Positions 17,823 to 27,409 of a stretch of DNA of 64,000 bases are shown here, piece after piece. Source of the DNA: Halioglobus maricola. GTDB taxonomy: Bacteria; Pseudomonadota; Gammaproteobacteria; Pseudomonadales; Halieaceae. The notes below the pieces were generated by a model. It searched no databases. It had not been told where the DNA came from and worked only from the letters and a program-made list of their open reading frames with translations. A program made the position numbers and the translations under genes. Where the stretch lies: assembly GCF_009388985.1 (NCBI RefSeq), contig NZ_CP036422.1, forward strand, positions 3,238,501-3,302,500. The letters run 5' to 3'. Every line of letters begins with the position of its first letter. The stretch's first letter is position 1.

Positions 17823-19883
17823 CTACCGCTCGGCGTCAACCCGGGCCATACCGCGCACCACGATAAACAAGCTCACCGCACACACCAGCAACAGCCCTAC
17901 ACCCATCGCTGTCTGCAGGCGCAGCAAATACCCCACCCCGAACATGCCCGCATAGATAGAAAGGCCTGCCATAGCAAAGTACAGCAGCGACTGGGCGAAC
18001 CCTCGCTCGGGGGTATGGTTACCCGCAAACCGGCCCCACCAACCCATAGGCCGAATGCGGCGGGTGAACTCACGCAGCAGTGCGTCGTCAACCGGCGGGG
18101 TGGCAAGTGTTGCCGCGATCGAAGCGATGGCAGCGATCAGGGAAATCCAGCAGATAACATGAATCGCATGGTTTGCCATAAACGCAGGGAAGATCGACAT
18201 CTGCCCCGGCGGCAACCAGCCCTGCTGACTGGATACGTAGTTCACCAGGGCCAGGGTAAAGCCGGTGAGCATGCCCGCGATTTCGGTCCAGGCATTGGCG
18301 CGCCACCACAGCCAGCGCATCAAGTGAGGCAAGCCCAGGCCTGCCATCATGCCGCCGTACAGCTCCCACATGGAGCCAATATTTTTGACCGTACTCGCAA
18401 CCACCACGGCAATGGCTGCAATCACAAGCGTCGCCAGGCGGCTCACTCTCGTCAACTGCTTTGCCGAAGCATCGCGATTGATAAAGCGGGCGTAGAAGTC
18501 GTTGGCGAGATAGGACGCCCCCCAGTTGATATGGGTAGACACGGTGGACATAAACGCCGCCATCAGGGAAGCGAGCATCAGGCCCATCAATCCCGCCGGC
18601 AATAACTCGCGAATCAGCGCCGGATAGCCGCGCTCGCGGTCTTCACGAAACGCCGGTGCAGCAGCGGTGGCATCGTCCTCTCGCACTAACAGGGTGTATT
18701 CGGGGATGGCACATTGATAGCGGTTGTCGAGGCACTGCCTCATCTCCTGGGTACACACCGCTTCGTCCTGCACACACAGGCTAAAGTCCTGTGCCGCCTG
18801 ATCGACATCCATGCGCGGAAAGATCACCAGCGCAGCCACACCCGCTATGGCCCAGGGCCAGGAGCGCAACATAAAGTTGGCAAAGCTATACCAGAGCGCG
18901 CCCTTCTCCGCTTCTCCCGCATCTGCTGCCGTATACAGGCGCTGGGCCATAAACCCGGAACCGTCCACCGTCCCGCTGGACCACCACATGACCCCGAGGG
19001 TCAGCACAAAGGCTGTAAAAGGTATGCCGAGAGAGCCAACCACACCCTCCCCAAAGTCCGGCGCAAAAGCTCGCACCCGCTCGTGGGTGAGGTAGGGCTC
19101 GCCCGCAAGACTGGTCGCAGAACCATCCGCCGGATAGAGCGTGGCGAGCCCGCTCCACATGGCGTCCAGGCCGCCAAGGTGGCTCACCGCCAAAACGGTG
19201 AGCAGAATGGACATGCCCATGGCCAACGCAAATTGCACCAAGTCGGTAATGATCACGGCACGCATACCACCGAGCGCCGAGTAGGCCAGGGTAACCGCGA
19301 CCAGCACGGCGATAGTGAGTGTATTATCGAAGCTGCCAAACAGCAGCACCTCCGGATAGGCGCCAGCCAGTGAATCGTAGAAACCGGGGCCAAGTAGCCA
19401 GCGCCAGTCCATGAACGATTCGGAGATCTTCGACATACCGGCGAATACCCAGCCGAGAATAATGCAGTTCACCAGAGTAGCGTTGATAAACGCTTTCACT
19501 GAACGCAGGGTAGCGGCTGGTTTACCGCCGTAACGCAGTTCGATCAGCTCAACATCCGTCACCACGCCCGAGTTGCGCCAGGTACGCGCAAAGAACACGG
19601 TCATCGCCACCGAGCCCAGCACTCCGCCCCACCAGAACCAGTTACCGGCAATGCCGTACTGGGCAATCCAGCCGGTAATCGCAAGCGGTGTATCAGAAGC
19701 GAATGTAGTCGCGACAATTGAAGTCCCCAGCAACCACCACTTCATCCGCCGGCCGGCAGTGAAGAAGCCCTCGACCCCACCTTCACTGGCACTGTCCCTG
19801 ACCATGAAGCCTACCAGCAGCGAAAAGCTGAGCATGGCGGCAATGATTAGCCAGTCAATTGGAGCGAGAACTGTCTCAGGCAC
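17823..19883 (-). CDS. Sodium:solute symporter (SSS family), probable GlcNAc/chitooligosaccharide uptake
   Basis: A 686-residue membrane protein of the SSS/SLC5 type with about 13-14 hydrophobic segments, for example IDWLIIAAMLSFSLLVGFMV at the start and TGWIAQYGIAGNWFWWGG. A hydrophilic insert at about residues 370-430 contains several cysteines (FSLCVQDEAVCTQEMRQC), unusual for the family. The next upstream gene on the same strand is the TonB receptor, with a terminator between them. The neighbourhood implies sodium-driven import of GlcNAc or chitobiose, but the substrate is inferred from context. Confidence 0.85.
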   Translation of the reverse strand: MPETVLAPIDWLIIAAMLSFSLLVGFMVRDSASEGGVEGFFTAGRRMKWWLLGTSIVATTFASDTPLAITGWIAQYGIAGNWFWWGGVLGSVAMTVFFARTWRNSGVVTDVELIELRYGGKPAATLRSVKAFINATLVNCIILGWVFAGMSKISESFMDWRWLLGPGFYDSLAGAYPEVLLFGSFDNTLTIAVLVAVTLAYSALGGMRAVIITDLVQFALAMGMSILLTVLAVSHLGGLDAMWSGLATLYPADGSATSLAGEPYLTHERVRAFAPDFGEGVVGSLGIPFTAFVLTLGVMWWSSGTVDGSGFMAQRLYTAADAGEAEKGALWYSFANFMLRSWPWAIAGVAALVIFPRMDVDQAAQDFSLCVQDEAVCTQEMRQCLDNRYQCAIPEYTLLVREDDATAAAPAFREDRERGYPALIRELLPAGLMGLMLASLMAAFMSTVSTHINWGASYLANDFYARFINRDASAKQLTRVSRLATLVIAAIAVVVASTVKNIGSMWELYGGMMAGLGLPHLMRWLWWRANAWTEIAGMLTGFTLALVNYVSSQQGWLPPGQMSIFPAFMANHAIHVICWISLIAAIASIAATLATPPVDDALLREFTRRIRPMGWWGRFAGNHTPERGFAQSLLYFAMAGLSIYAGMFGVGYLLRLQTAMGVGLLLVCAVSLFIVVRGMARVDAER

Positions 19884-19904
19884 TGGGTGGGAACCTCAAC
19901 TTAG

Positions 19905-19940
19905 TAAAAAAAAGGGCCGGTACTTTTGGTACCGACCCTT
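19905..19940 (-). terminator. Intrinsic terminator between TonB receptor and symporter
   Basis: The stem pairs 19912-19923 with 19929-19940 (AAGGG.CGGTAC-type arms with one mismatch and a 5-base loop). On the minus strand it is followed by a run of T (plus-strand A-run 19906-19913). It lies after the TonB receptor gene and only 22 bases before the symporter ATG. It may partly insulate the symporter from receptor transcription. Confidence 0.75.
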
Positions 19941-20003
19941 AAAGGGTATCAGAGAAAACTCGTCACCCACTGCAGGGGCGTCACCGCAACGCCCGACACA
20001 CAA

Positions 20004-22724
20004 TCAGAAGTGATAATTAAAGCCAATCACGTAGCGAGCACCGTTGTCGTAGAGGCGCGCGGGGCGGCCGTCATCGATGTGGTACTGCTCCTGTTCTTCA
20101 CCGGTAATGTTGATGCCTTCGAGTACGATGTCCCAGCTCTCACCGACACCGAATACCACGCTGGTGTCCAGCTGGCCGTAGTCGTCGACATACATTTCGG
20201 AACCGAACTCAGACAGGCCGTCGTACCACTCGGAACGCCAGTTGTAGGACAGGCGAGCACTCAGCCAATCGTTTTCGTAGAAGCCTGTCAGGTTGGTCAT
20301 GTGCTCGGAAGCACCCACCACCAGGCCCGAACCCGGGTTGTTAACGGCGTCGCGATCGTCCTTGCTGTCAGCATCGGTGTAGGTGTAGTTGGCGATCACA
20401 CCAAAGTTACCGAAATTCTGCTGGTAGCTGAATTCCAGGCCCTGTACTTCGGCGCCCTTGCCGTTTTCAGGCTGCACAAACAGTACGTCAACCTGCTGAC
20501 CGGTGCGGTCGTTGGTGCGCTTCTCAACCGAGGTGCTGTTGATAATGCTGTCGCTGATGTCCTTGTTGAAGTAGGTCACGGCCAGCAGCGCTGCATCCGC
20601 GAAGTACCACTCGTAGGCGACATCAAACTGATTGGCCGTTTCTGGATCCAGCTCAGGGTTGCCCCGGGTGCCGGAGGCCGTGTCGATGTTGTAGCCTTCC
20701 TGGTTCGCAATCTTGATGTAGTCAGGACGCGCCATTACCTTGGCGGCGGAGAAGCGCAGCACGCTGTCTTCGCTCATATCCATGGACAGATTCAGGTTGG
20801 GCAGGACTTCCGTGTAGTCGTGATCCACAGTCTCCTGGCGCACATTGAAATCGTCGCGTGGGTCGAAGAGATCAACCAGCAGGTCGTAACCGCCAACCAT
20901 ATCCAGGCTGGCAGCTACCCAGTCGCCTTCCCAGTTGTAACCGGTGGAGGCCACGTCGGTTTGCACCACGCGGACACCGAAGTTACCGCGAATTGCGTCC
21001 GCCTCGAAATCAGCCTTGAAATAGGCCGCCATGATTTCCTCGTTCACATCCCAGGTGTCTGGCAGGAACTGGAAAACAGTGGCATTTTCGTATGCTTCGG
21101 TGGGGTAAATCACTGAATTAGCGCGACCCAGATCCATCAACGGGAACGGTGCACCGTCGCGGCCACGGGTGTAGTCACCCAGGGTGCCTGCGTTCAGGTT
21201 GCCCCACAGCCAGCGATCCCACCCGGAGGTGTCGGAACCGCCGCTGTACTCGGTGGCATCGTCAGAATGCATGGCGTCAGACAGGAAGTGGAAACGTGTT
21301 CCGTCCTGGTCCTGGCTCTTGTCGTGGTCACGGTACATTGCACCGACCTTGATGGCGTTGACCACACCCCACTCCAGGGGGATTTCGAAATCGGCAGACG
21401 CGTAGTCTTCCTCGTCTTGCATGATGCGCGAGCCTTCCATCATCCAGCCCAGGCCGCGAGTCTCAAGTGCCGCGTCATCTTCAACTGAACCTTCCCAGTA
21501 AGGGGTGTGGCTCAAGCCATTGAAATCTGAGCCGTCCAGGAAACGGTCGAAACCGTAATGACGGTCACGCTCGGTGCCGCCCTCAGCTTCAGTGTGACCG
21601 ACACGCAGGTCCATTGTGACGCTGTCAAAGGTGTGGCTGTACTGCAGGTCGAGCGACTCGGTCTCACTGTAGGAGACACGATCAATGACGTAGTACTCGG
21701 CATAGTTGTTTTCCACGCTGCCGGCAACAACACCGCTGCCAACGCGAGTAGCCGTTGTTGGGTCGATCGTGCCGCCACCCGCCTGGCCGTTGAACCACTC
21801 ATAGCGGTTGTAGTTGGTGTTGTCGGCCTCGAGTTCGGAGTTCAGGTAAGTCAGGGTCAGCTCGCCTGCATCGGTGGGGCGCCACTGGCCTGTAAAGAGC
21901 GCAGTTTCACGCTCACGCTCCTGCAGGAAGTGGGCGTCGCCAATGGCGCGGGGCGTCCACAGAGGTGACATACCGAAATCCTGGAACTGGTAGCCCAGTA
22001 CTTCCTGACCTTCACGCAGCATCGTGCGATCCTGCTTGGTCAGCGAGATATTGAAGCCCAGGGTCTCGGCATCGTTCTTCCAGGAGTACAGGGCGGAGAC
22101 ATTCGGATCCCACTCCTCGGAAGTTTCAGAGTACATGCCCTGCACCTGGATCACACCACTGTTCGCATCCATATCCAGTGGACGACGGGTGCGCAGCATT
22201 ACAGTGCCACCGAGGGAGCCTTCCTGAATGTCAGCCTGTGGTGATTTGTAGACCTCAAGGGCGGACACAATCGTGGAAGGCAACAATGTGTAGTTGAATG
22301 CGCGAGACGGGTTGTCCAGTACAAACCAGTCAGCAGAGCCCACGGCTGCGCCGTTGAGCAAGGTGCGGTTCTGGTCAGGAGAGGTGCCGCGTACAGCGAT
22401 CTTCTCGCCTTCGCCGAAACCGCGAGTCACAGAGACACCGGTAATGCGCGCCAGAGAATCTGCCACGTTCTTGTCGGGGAACTTACCCAGATCTTCAGCG
22501 GTGATCGCGTCTACCACCGAGTCGGCGTAACGCTTGGTATCCAGAGACTCCATCAGGCTGCTGCGGATGCCGGTCACGACAACCTCTTCAAGTGCCTGCT
22601 CTCCCTGGGCAACGGCCTGCACTGAACCCAATGCACCGCTGAGAGCGAGCACGCCCACAGAGCTGTGCAGGAACGTACGCTGGTTGCTGCTGAACTTACG
22701 AATACTGGAAGTGATGCTATTCAC
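20004..22724 (-). CDS. TonB-dependent receptor, probable chitooligosaccharide uptake
   Basis: A 906-residue outer-membrane receptor. The N-terminal signal region ends near GSVQAVAQ and is followed by a TonB-box-like LEEVVVTG. The plug domain follows (DLGKFPDKNVADSLARITGV and GTSPDQNRTLLNGAAVGS), and then a long beta-barrel ending in the terminal aromatic VIGFNYHF. This subtype, with KFPDKNVADSLARITGVSV, is typical of carbohydrate-related receptors in marine gammaproteobacteria. Two GACAACGTTGTC operators sit on its promoter, which ties it to GlcNAc or chitin oligomers. The ligand is therefore inferred from regulation. Confidence 0.92.
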   Translation of the reverse strand: MNSITSSIRKFSSNQRTFLHSSVGVLALSGALGSVQAVAQGEQALEEVVVTGIRSSLMESLDTKRYADSVVDAITAEDLGKFPDKNVADSLARITGVSVTRGFGEGEKIAVRGTSPDQNRTLLNGAAVGSADWFVLDNPSRAFNYTLLPSTIVSALEVYKSPQADIQEGSLGGTVMLRTRRPLDMDANSGVIQVQGMYSETSEEWDPNVSALYSWKNDAETLGFNISLTKQDRTMLREGQEVLGYQFQDFGMSPLWTPRAIGDAHFLQERERETALFTGQWRPTDAGELTLTYLNSELEADNTNYNRYEWFNGQAGGGTIDPTTATRVGSGVVAGSVENNYAEYYVIDRVSYSETESLDLQYSHTFDSVTMDLRVGHTEAEGGTERDRHYGFDRFLDGSDFNGLSHTPYWEGSVEDDAALETRGLGWMMEGSRIMQDEEDYASADFEIPLEWGVVNAIKVGAMYRDHDKSQDQDGTRFHFLSDAMHSDDATEYSGGSDTSGWDRWLWGNLNAGTLGDYTRGRDGAPFPLMDLGRANSVIYPTEAYENATVFQFLPDTWDVNEEIMAAYFKADFEADAIRGNFGVRVVQTDVASTGYNWEGDWVAASLDMVGGYDLLVDLFDPRDDFNVRQETVDHDYTEVLPNLNLSMDMSEDSVLRFSAAKVMARPDYIKIANQEGYNIDTASGTRGNPELDPETANQFDVAYEWYFADAALLAVTYFNKDISDSIINSTSVEKRTNDRTGQQVDVLFVQPENGKGAEVQGLEFSYQQNFGNFGVIANYTYTDADSKDDRDAVNNPGSGLVVGASEHMTNLTGFYENDWLSARLSYNWRSEWYDGLSEFGSEMYVDDYGQLDTSVVFGVGESWDIVLEGINITGEEQEQYHIDDGRPARLYDNGARYVIGFNYHF

Positions 22725-22805
22725 GGTTATCCCTCTTTGGCGTTGTTATCGTGGCGCTTTTTCGCGCATTTCGCTATCTCCGATTACATTTGCTCACACG
22801 ATCGG

Positions 22806-22853
22806 GACAACGTTGTCGCAGATAACACTATGTTCGCAGGACAACGTTGTCAA
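22806..22853 (-). promoter_or_regulatory. TonB receptor promoter with two NagR-type operators
   Basis: Perfect GACAACGTTGTC palindromes at 22806-22817 and 22840-22851 are 34 bases apart. On the minus strand, TTGACA (22848-22853) overlaps the distal operator. Exactly 17 bases later comes TAGTGT (22825-22830), and the second operator follows. The match in layout with the nagK promoter is close and supports common repression by the LacI-type regulator. Confidence 0.85.
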
Positions 22854-23000
22854 CGATTTTTTTCAACAACACCAACCCGGGGGCACTGCCAGTACCAGGC
22901 GATTAGCCCTAAGCCCCTGAGTTCACTGGAAAAGCGGTTTGACGCGGCAGGCAAAAAACGCAATGCTGATTGGCCCTATAACAAGAGTCAGGAACGACCT

Positions 23001-24422
23001 ATGCAACAACTCTCCGGCCAGGACGCCATGTTCCTGCACGCAGAAATCGACGGTTTGCCCCAACACATTGGTGGGGTCAGCATTTACGATCAGTCCACTG
23101 CCCCGGGCGGCAAAGTCCGATTCAAGCAAATCCTGGAGATGCTGGAGCGGCGCAAACACCTCTCTCCCATCTTCCGCCGCAAGCTGCAGTTCGTGCCAGG
23201 CGGTGTAGGCCGGCCCTACTGGGTGGAGGATCCGGATTTCGACATGGAGTACCACGTACGCCACATCGCCCTGCCCAAGCCCGGCGACTGGCGCCAGCTG
23301 TGCATTCTCGCATCGCGCATTCACTCTGTGCCGCTGCGACGCGACAAGCCTATGTGGGAAATCTACGTGATCGAGGGGCTGAACAATGTCGAGGGTTACC
23401 CCCCTGGCTGTTTTGCCCTGCTGCTGAAAGTGCACCATTGTGCAATGGACGGCGCCACTGGCACCCAATTCATGAATATCGTCCACGACCTCACGCCTGA
23501 AATAAGCGATCCGGGCGAGGCACCCCCGTGGATAGTCGAACGCCCATCGAAGGCCCGCATGCTCGGCAAGGCCTACATTGATGCCTGGAAGAAGCCTGGG
23601 CGCGCCATAAAGTTTTTCCGCGACAGTCTCCCGGCTGTCGGCCGCATTCGCGCTGGGCGCAAGGCGGGCAACTTCGAGGAGATGAACGAGCGCCAGACCA
23701 CGCGTTTCCAGGGCAAGATATCCCGACACAGAGTTATCGACGCATGCAGGTTCGATTTTGAAGACGTGCGAGCGATCAAGAATGCCAGCCCCGGCGCCAC
23801 TATTAACGATGCGATGCTGGCGATCGTGGGCGGAGGCATGCGCAAGTATCTCGACGCCAAGGGCGAGTCGCCCGATGAGAGCCTGATCACAGGCTGCCCC
23901 ATCGACGTTCGGACACCCGAGGAGCGCGCCGCCGGCGGGAATATGGTGGGCTTCATGAACGTGAGTATGCACACTGACATCGAGCAACCCGGTGAACGTC
24001 TGGGCGCCATTCACAATGCCACCCAAGCGGCCAAATCTTACGCCGAGGCACTCGGGCCGCGCTTCGCGGTAGACCTGACCGACGTACTCCCGGGAAATGT
24101 GCTGTCGCTGGCGATTCGCACAGCTGCTGCGACCGGTCTCTCTGAGGCGAGCACGATGTTTAATACGATCGTGACCAACGTGCCCGGAGCCCCATTTCAG
24201 CTGTATATGTGTGGCGCCGAACTCATCGACTCGATCAGCCTGGGGCCCTGCCTGCCCAATGTCGGCCTGTTCCACATTGTGTACAGCTCAGTCCAGAACA
24301 AGAAGGGCTCAATCACCCTGTCGTTCACGGCGTGCCGCGACATGCTGCCCGACCCCGCGTTTTACGCGGAGTGTCTGCAGGCAGCGTTCGATGAGTTGTA
24401 CGCGGAAACGGTGGGCAAATAG
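23001..24422 (+). CDS. WS/DGAT-family O-acyltransferase (wax ester/triacylglycerol synthase)
   Basis: I start at the ATG at 23001 (MQQLSGQDAMFLHAEIDGLP), which has AGGA upstream and matches the usual start of the family; the longer frame upstream runs through the TonB receptor promoter. The 473-residue protein has the catalytic HHxxxDG motif in LLKVHHCAMDGATG and a downstream NVPGAPFQLYMCGAEL block. The enzyme esterifies fatty acyl-CoA to fatty alcohols or diacylglycerol at the inner membrane, building storage lipid. It is divergent from the TonB receptor and convergent with the AarF genes. Confidence 0.93.
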   Translation: MQQLSGQDAMFLHAEIDGLPQHIGGVSIYDQSTAPGGKVRFKQILEMLERRKHLSPIFRRKLQFVPGGVGRPYWVEDPDFDMEYHVRHIALPKPGDWRQLCILASRIHSVPLRRDKPMWEIYVIEGLNNVEGYPPGCFALLLKVHHCAMDGATGTQFMNIVHDLTPEISDPGEAPPWIVERPSKARMLGKAYIDAWKKPGRAIKFFRDSLPAVGRIRAGRKAGNFEEMNERQTTRFQGKISRHRVIDACRFDFEDVRAIKNASPGATINDAMLAIVGGGMRKYLDAKGESPDESLITGCPIDVRTPEERAAGGNMVGFMNVSMHTDIEQPGERLGAIHNATQAAKSYAEALGPRFAVDLTDVLPGNVLSLAIRTAAATGLSEASTMFNTIVTNVPGAPFQLYMCGAELIDSISLGPCLPNVGLFHIVYSSVQNKKGSITLSFTACRDMLPDPAFYAECLQAAFDELYAETVGK

Positions 24423-24424
24423 CG

Positions 24425-25750
24425 CTACAGGAACTGCTGTAAAAGCTGCTGTACGTCGACTCGCGCCTTGAGCCTGCTCGCGAGCATGAACATCCCTCCC
24501 AGTTTGCGGTGAAAATACACCGCATCGGTGGGGGGCGTTCTCCAGAAATCCTTATAATTGGTGATCTCTTCCGCCATCTCTGACATTCTCGCCGCCATAT
24601 CGGAGCGGGCGAAATCGTAAGGGCCATCGTGCTGCAGCGGTTCCAGTGCCACGAAAAACAGATCGAGAATCATCGCGCGGTATTCACTGTCTTCATCACC
24701 AACGGCGTAGCCAATTTTTTCTGCCGCCGCCAGCAAGCGTTTCTCGTTCCCGGCAATTGCCGCTTTTGCCAGGCTGCGATAATTATTGACGAACCCTGCC
24801 TTAAAGCGGCGGGTAGCACCAAAATCCAGCAGCACGATCTTGCCGCTGGATCGGTTGTACTGATAATTGGCGAAGTTGGGGTCGGTCTGCACCATGCGCA
24901 GTTCGAATAACTCCCGGAACATCAGCTCTACCAACGCCGTCATCACCGCGTCCCGCTCCGCCTGCGGCAAAGTGGCAATTGACTCTATGTCCGCGCCCTC
25001 CACATAGGTCATGGCCAGCACGGTTTTGCGGGTCAGGTCGGGAAGAAGCTCGGGCACCACGAAACGGTCGTCATCCGCCAGCAGGTCGCCGAAGGCCGCG
25101 AGGAACTCGGCCTCCTTGTTGTAGTCTGCCTCGTCGTGAAGCTGCGCTTTGGCATCTTCCAACAGCGGCTGGATTTCCAATTCCGCTGGCAGCAAGCCTG
25201 AAAGTTTCAGCAACGATGCGATATTGTCCACATCGGAATTGATACTGGTCGCCACCCCCGGATACTGCACCTTGAGGACAATCTCGCGCCCGTCCGGCGA
25301 CATCGTTTTGTGTACCTGACCGATGGAGGCCGCCGCCAGCGGCCTGTGCTCGAAGCCATAAAACAGCGCCTCCCAGTCCTCGCCATAGGCGTCACTCATG
25401 ACCTGATCAAGCTGGCCCGGAGGCATGTAGCGCGCGTCTGAGCGCAGGCGAGCCAGAATGTCGGCGAGTTCACGCGGCAGGAAATCGCCCGTATCCATGG
25501 ACAGAATTTGCCCAACTTTCATCGCCGCGCCGCGCATGGTGGCCAACTGATCGGCAACCCGGCGGGCATTCCCCGGCGTGAGCAGCATGTCGCGAGCCTT
25601 GGGCCGTTTGCCGGCCTTCAGCTGGCGGGTGCCCTCGGCGATCATCCCACCGGCCACCCCCCCGGCCATTTTTGCCACGCGCGCAAACCGCCCTACACGG
25701 CTGGTAGGTATGGCTTTGTGGTCGTCATCTGATGGTTTGCGGCCGGCCAC
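24425..25750 (-). CDS. AarF/UbiB-family atypical kinase (second copy of a pair)
   Basis: A 441-residue ABC1/UbiB-type protein with a GTG start one base from the upstream homologue's stop. Family features are visible: PLAAASIGQVHKTM (the A-rich loop and KxGQ-like region), VLKVQYPGV (Lys of the ATP site), and VLLDFGATRRFKAG (DFG-like metal-binding motif). Members act as ATPases or kinases in ubiquinone or lipid homeostasis. There is no obvious transmembrane C-terminus as in UbiB. Two adjacent members suggest paralogues from tandem duplication. Confidence 0.85.
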   Translation of the reverse strand: MAGRKPSDDDHKAIPTSRVGRFARVAKMAGGVAGGMIAEGTRQLKAGKRPKARDMLLTPGNARRVADQLATMRGAAMKVGQILSMDTGDFLPRELADILARLRSDARYMPPGQLDQVMSDAYGEDWEALFYGFEHRPLAAASIGQVHKTMSPDGREIVLKVQYPGVATSINSDVDNIASLLKLSGLLPAELEIQPLLEDAKAQLHDEADYNKEAEFLAAFGDLLADDDRFVVPELLPDLTRKTVLAMTYVEGADIESIATLPQAERDAVMTALVELMFRELFELRMVQTDPNFANYQYNRSSGKIVLLDFGATRRFKAGFVNNYRSLAKAAIAGNEKRLLAAAEKIGYAVGDEDSEYRAMILDLFFVALEPLQHDGPYDFARSDMAARMSEMAEEITNYKDFWRTPPTDAVYFHRKLGGMFMLASRLKARVDVQQLLQQFL

Positions 25751-25751
25751 G

Positions 25752-27146
25752 CTATTCGCGCTCCTGCCAGGCGGCGATATGTGCTTCGATCATGTCACAG
25801 GCATTGAACTGGGCATCCAGTACGGAGATAAAGTTAAATACGCCGGTAAGCTTGCGGGCGATCAGTGCAAAATCACGCGAGGGCGCAGTAAAGTGCCGGC
25901 TTGTCGTGGATGCCGCGGCCTGCTTGCCCGCCCGCCGCATCAGCCGGGACGTACCCCAGCAGTATTCGCCCGCCTCATTGAGGTGCTCAGGCGGCAAGGC
26001 ATGCGCCGGACGCAACGGTTCCAGCAGATTGAGACAGAAATCAGCAAACATCTGTCGGCCCTCTTCACTGGCATCCGGGGTCAGGCAGCCCAGGCCAATC
26101 AGCCCCTCCACTATCGCCGGCACGTCCTGGCGCTGGCTCGCGGCAATGGTGTGCCTCAGGTGAAACAGGAATTCATCGGAGCAATCGAGCACGGAGCCGA
26201 AGTCCAGCAAGGCAAGCTCGTCTGCCGCTTCGCGCTTGCGCCGATCATCCAGCCTTAGCAGATAGTTGCCGAAATTCGGGTCGGTCTGCAGCATGCCCCA
26301 GTCGTACAGTTCATAGAAAAACAGTTCCAGCATTGCCTTGCCAAGTGCATTGCGACGCTGCTGCGACAGGCCAGCAACCTCGTCGTCAATGACTGACGAC
26401 CCCTCGATAAACTCCATCGCCAGCACATCGTGGGTACAGTAGTCGCGATACAGCTCAGGTACTTTATAGCTCACTCCTTCAGTCCTGACACCTGCAACGA
26501 GCCTGCCCATCTCCTCTGTCAGGGACGCCTCTCGGTGATAGTCAATTTCATTGTGCAGATGAGAGCGCAGCGACTGCATCCAGTGATCGAGGTCGCGGCC
26601 GGACTTCACCCAGCGCGCCAGAACCAACATCTTGATGACGGCATCAAAGTCGCTGTCGATCATCTCAGCCAGCCCCGGGTACTGCACCTTGATGCAGATC
26701 CATTCTCCGGTAGCGCGCACCTGGGCAAGATGCACCTGAGCGAGCGAAGCCGCGGCAATTGCCTCGGGGTCGATATCCAGCTCGTCGAAACGTTCACCGA
26801 GAGAACCGCGCACAAACGACTCCAGCGCGTCCCAGTGCAGGGGCTCAGTCTGATCAGACAGATCGCGTAGCGCATCAACCAGCACTGGCGGCAGAAAGTG
26901 CTCGCCAAACAAGGCGAGCATCTGGCCGATTTTTACATAGGTGCCCTTGAGCCGGCCGAGTTCGGCCGCAAAGCGCTGTGCCTCTCGGCGGGCAAATTCG
27001 GATTGGGGATCGTCCTCACTCTTGCCCATCAAGCGGGATACGGCACCGTCGACGGCAAGGGCACTGCCAGCGCGCACGCCGGCCATGGAAACACTCAAAC
27101 TACGGCGCAGGGCGCCGGTGGAAAACGTGGGCTTCTTTTTCGCCAC
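25752..27146 (-). CDS. AarF/UbiB-family atypical kinase (first copy of a pair)
   Basis: A 464-residue ABC1/UbiB homologue, first gene of the two-gene unit. Features: LKGTYVKIGQMLALFGEHFL (KxGQ motif), AAASLAQVHLAQV, WICIKVQYPGLAEM and LALLDFGSVLDCSDE. It is clearly related to the downstream copy but has diverged well beyond recent duplication. A role linked to quinones or to the neighbouring acyltransferase is possible but not shown. The promoter region should lie in the 263-base gap upstream. Confidence 0.85.
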   Translation of the reverse strand: MAKKKPTFSTGALRRSLSVSMAGVRAGSALAVDGAVSRLMGKSEDDPQSEFARREAQRFAAELGRLKGTYVKIGQMLALFGEHFLPPVLVDALRDLSDQTEPLHWDALESFVRGSLGERFDELDIDPEAIAAASLAQVHLAQVRATGEWICIKVQYPGLAEMIDSDFDAVIKMLVLARWVKSGRDLDHWMQSLRSHLHNEIDYHREASLTEEMGRLVAGVRTEGVSYKVPELYRDYCTHDVLAMEFIEGSSVIDDEVAGLSQQRRNALGKAMLELFFYELYDWGMLQTDPNFGNYLLRLDDRRKREAADELALLDFGSVLDCSDEFLFHLRHTIAASQRQDVPAIVEGLIGLGCLTPDASEEGRQMFADFCLNLLEPLRPAHALPPEHLNEAGEYCWGTSRLMRRAGKQAAASTTSRHFTAPSRDFALIARKLTGVFNFISVLDAQFNACDMIEAHIAAWQERE

Positions 27147-27358
27147 GACTACCTCTTCTCTAACACCGGGATCACCGGTTACAACATTAGTAATTATTAT
27201 CGACCGCGGATACTACCGGAGAGTTTCACTGCTTGAGAAGTGCGACAGGTCAAGTAAATCGTGGTAAGGGGGTGGGCCCATCGTTGCGCTGCCCGCAGCG
27301 ATCGGGGCTGTGCCTGAGGTCGGCCTGGGGCCCCTAGTCCAGGCGCAGATCGGCCAGC

Positions 27359-27386
27359 AAAAAAAAGCGCCGCTAAAGCGGCGCCC
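27359..27386 (-). terminator. Intrinsic terminator of the HAO-like/NapC operon
   Basis: GCGCCGC (27367-27373) pairs with GCGGCGC (27378-27384) around a short TAAA loop. On the minus strand it is followed by a run of T (plus-strand A-run up to 27366). It lies 24 bases after the octaheme cytochrome gene. The rest of the 27147-27409 gap shows no further gene. Confidence 0.85.
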
Positions 27387-27409
27387 AGGTATTCAGAGCA
27401 ACTCGAAGA

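Noticed and set aside
22665-23000. Upstream extension of the WS/DGAT frame
   Set aside because: It overlaps the TonB receptor start and its promoter, and the family's normal N-terminus begins at 23001.
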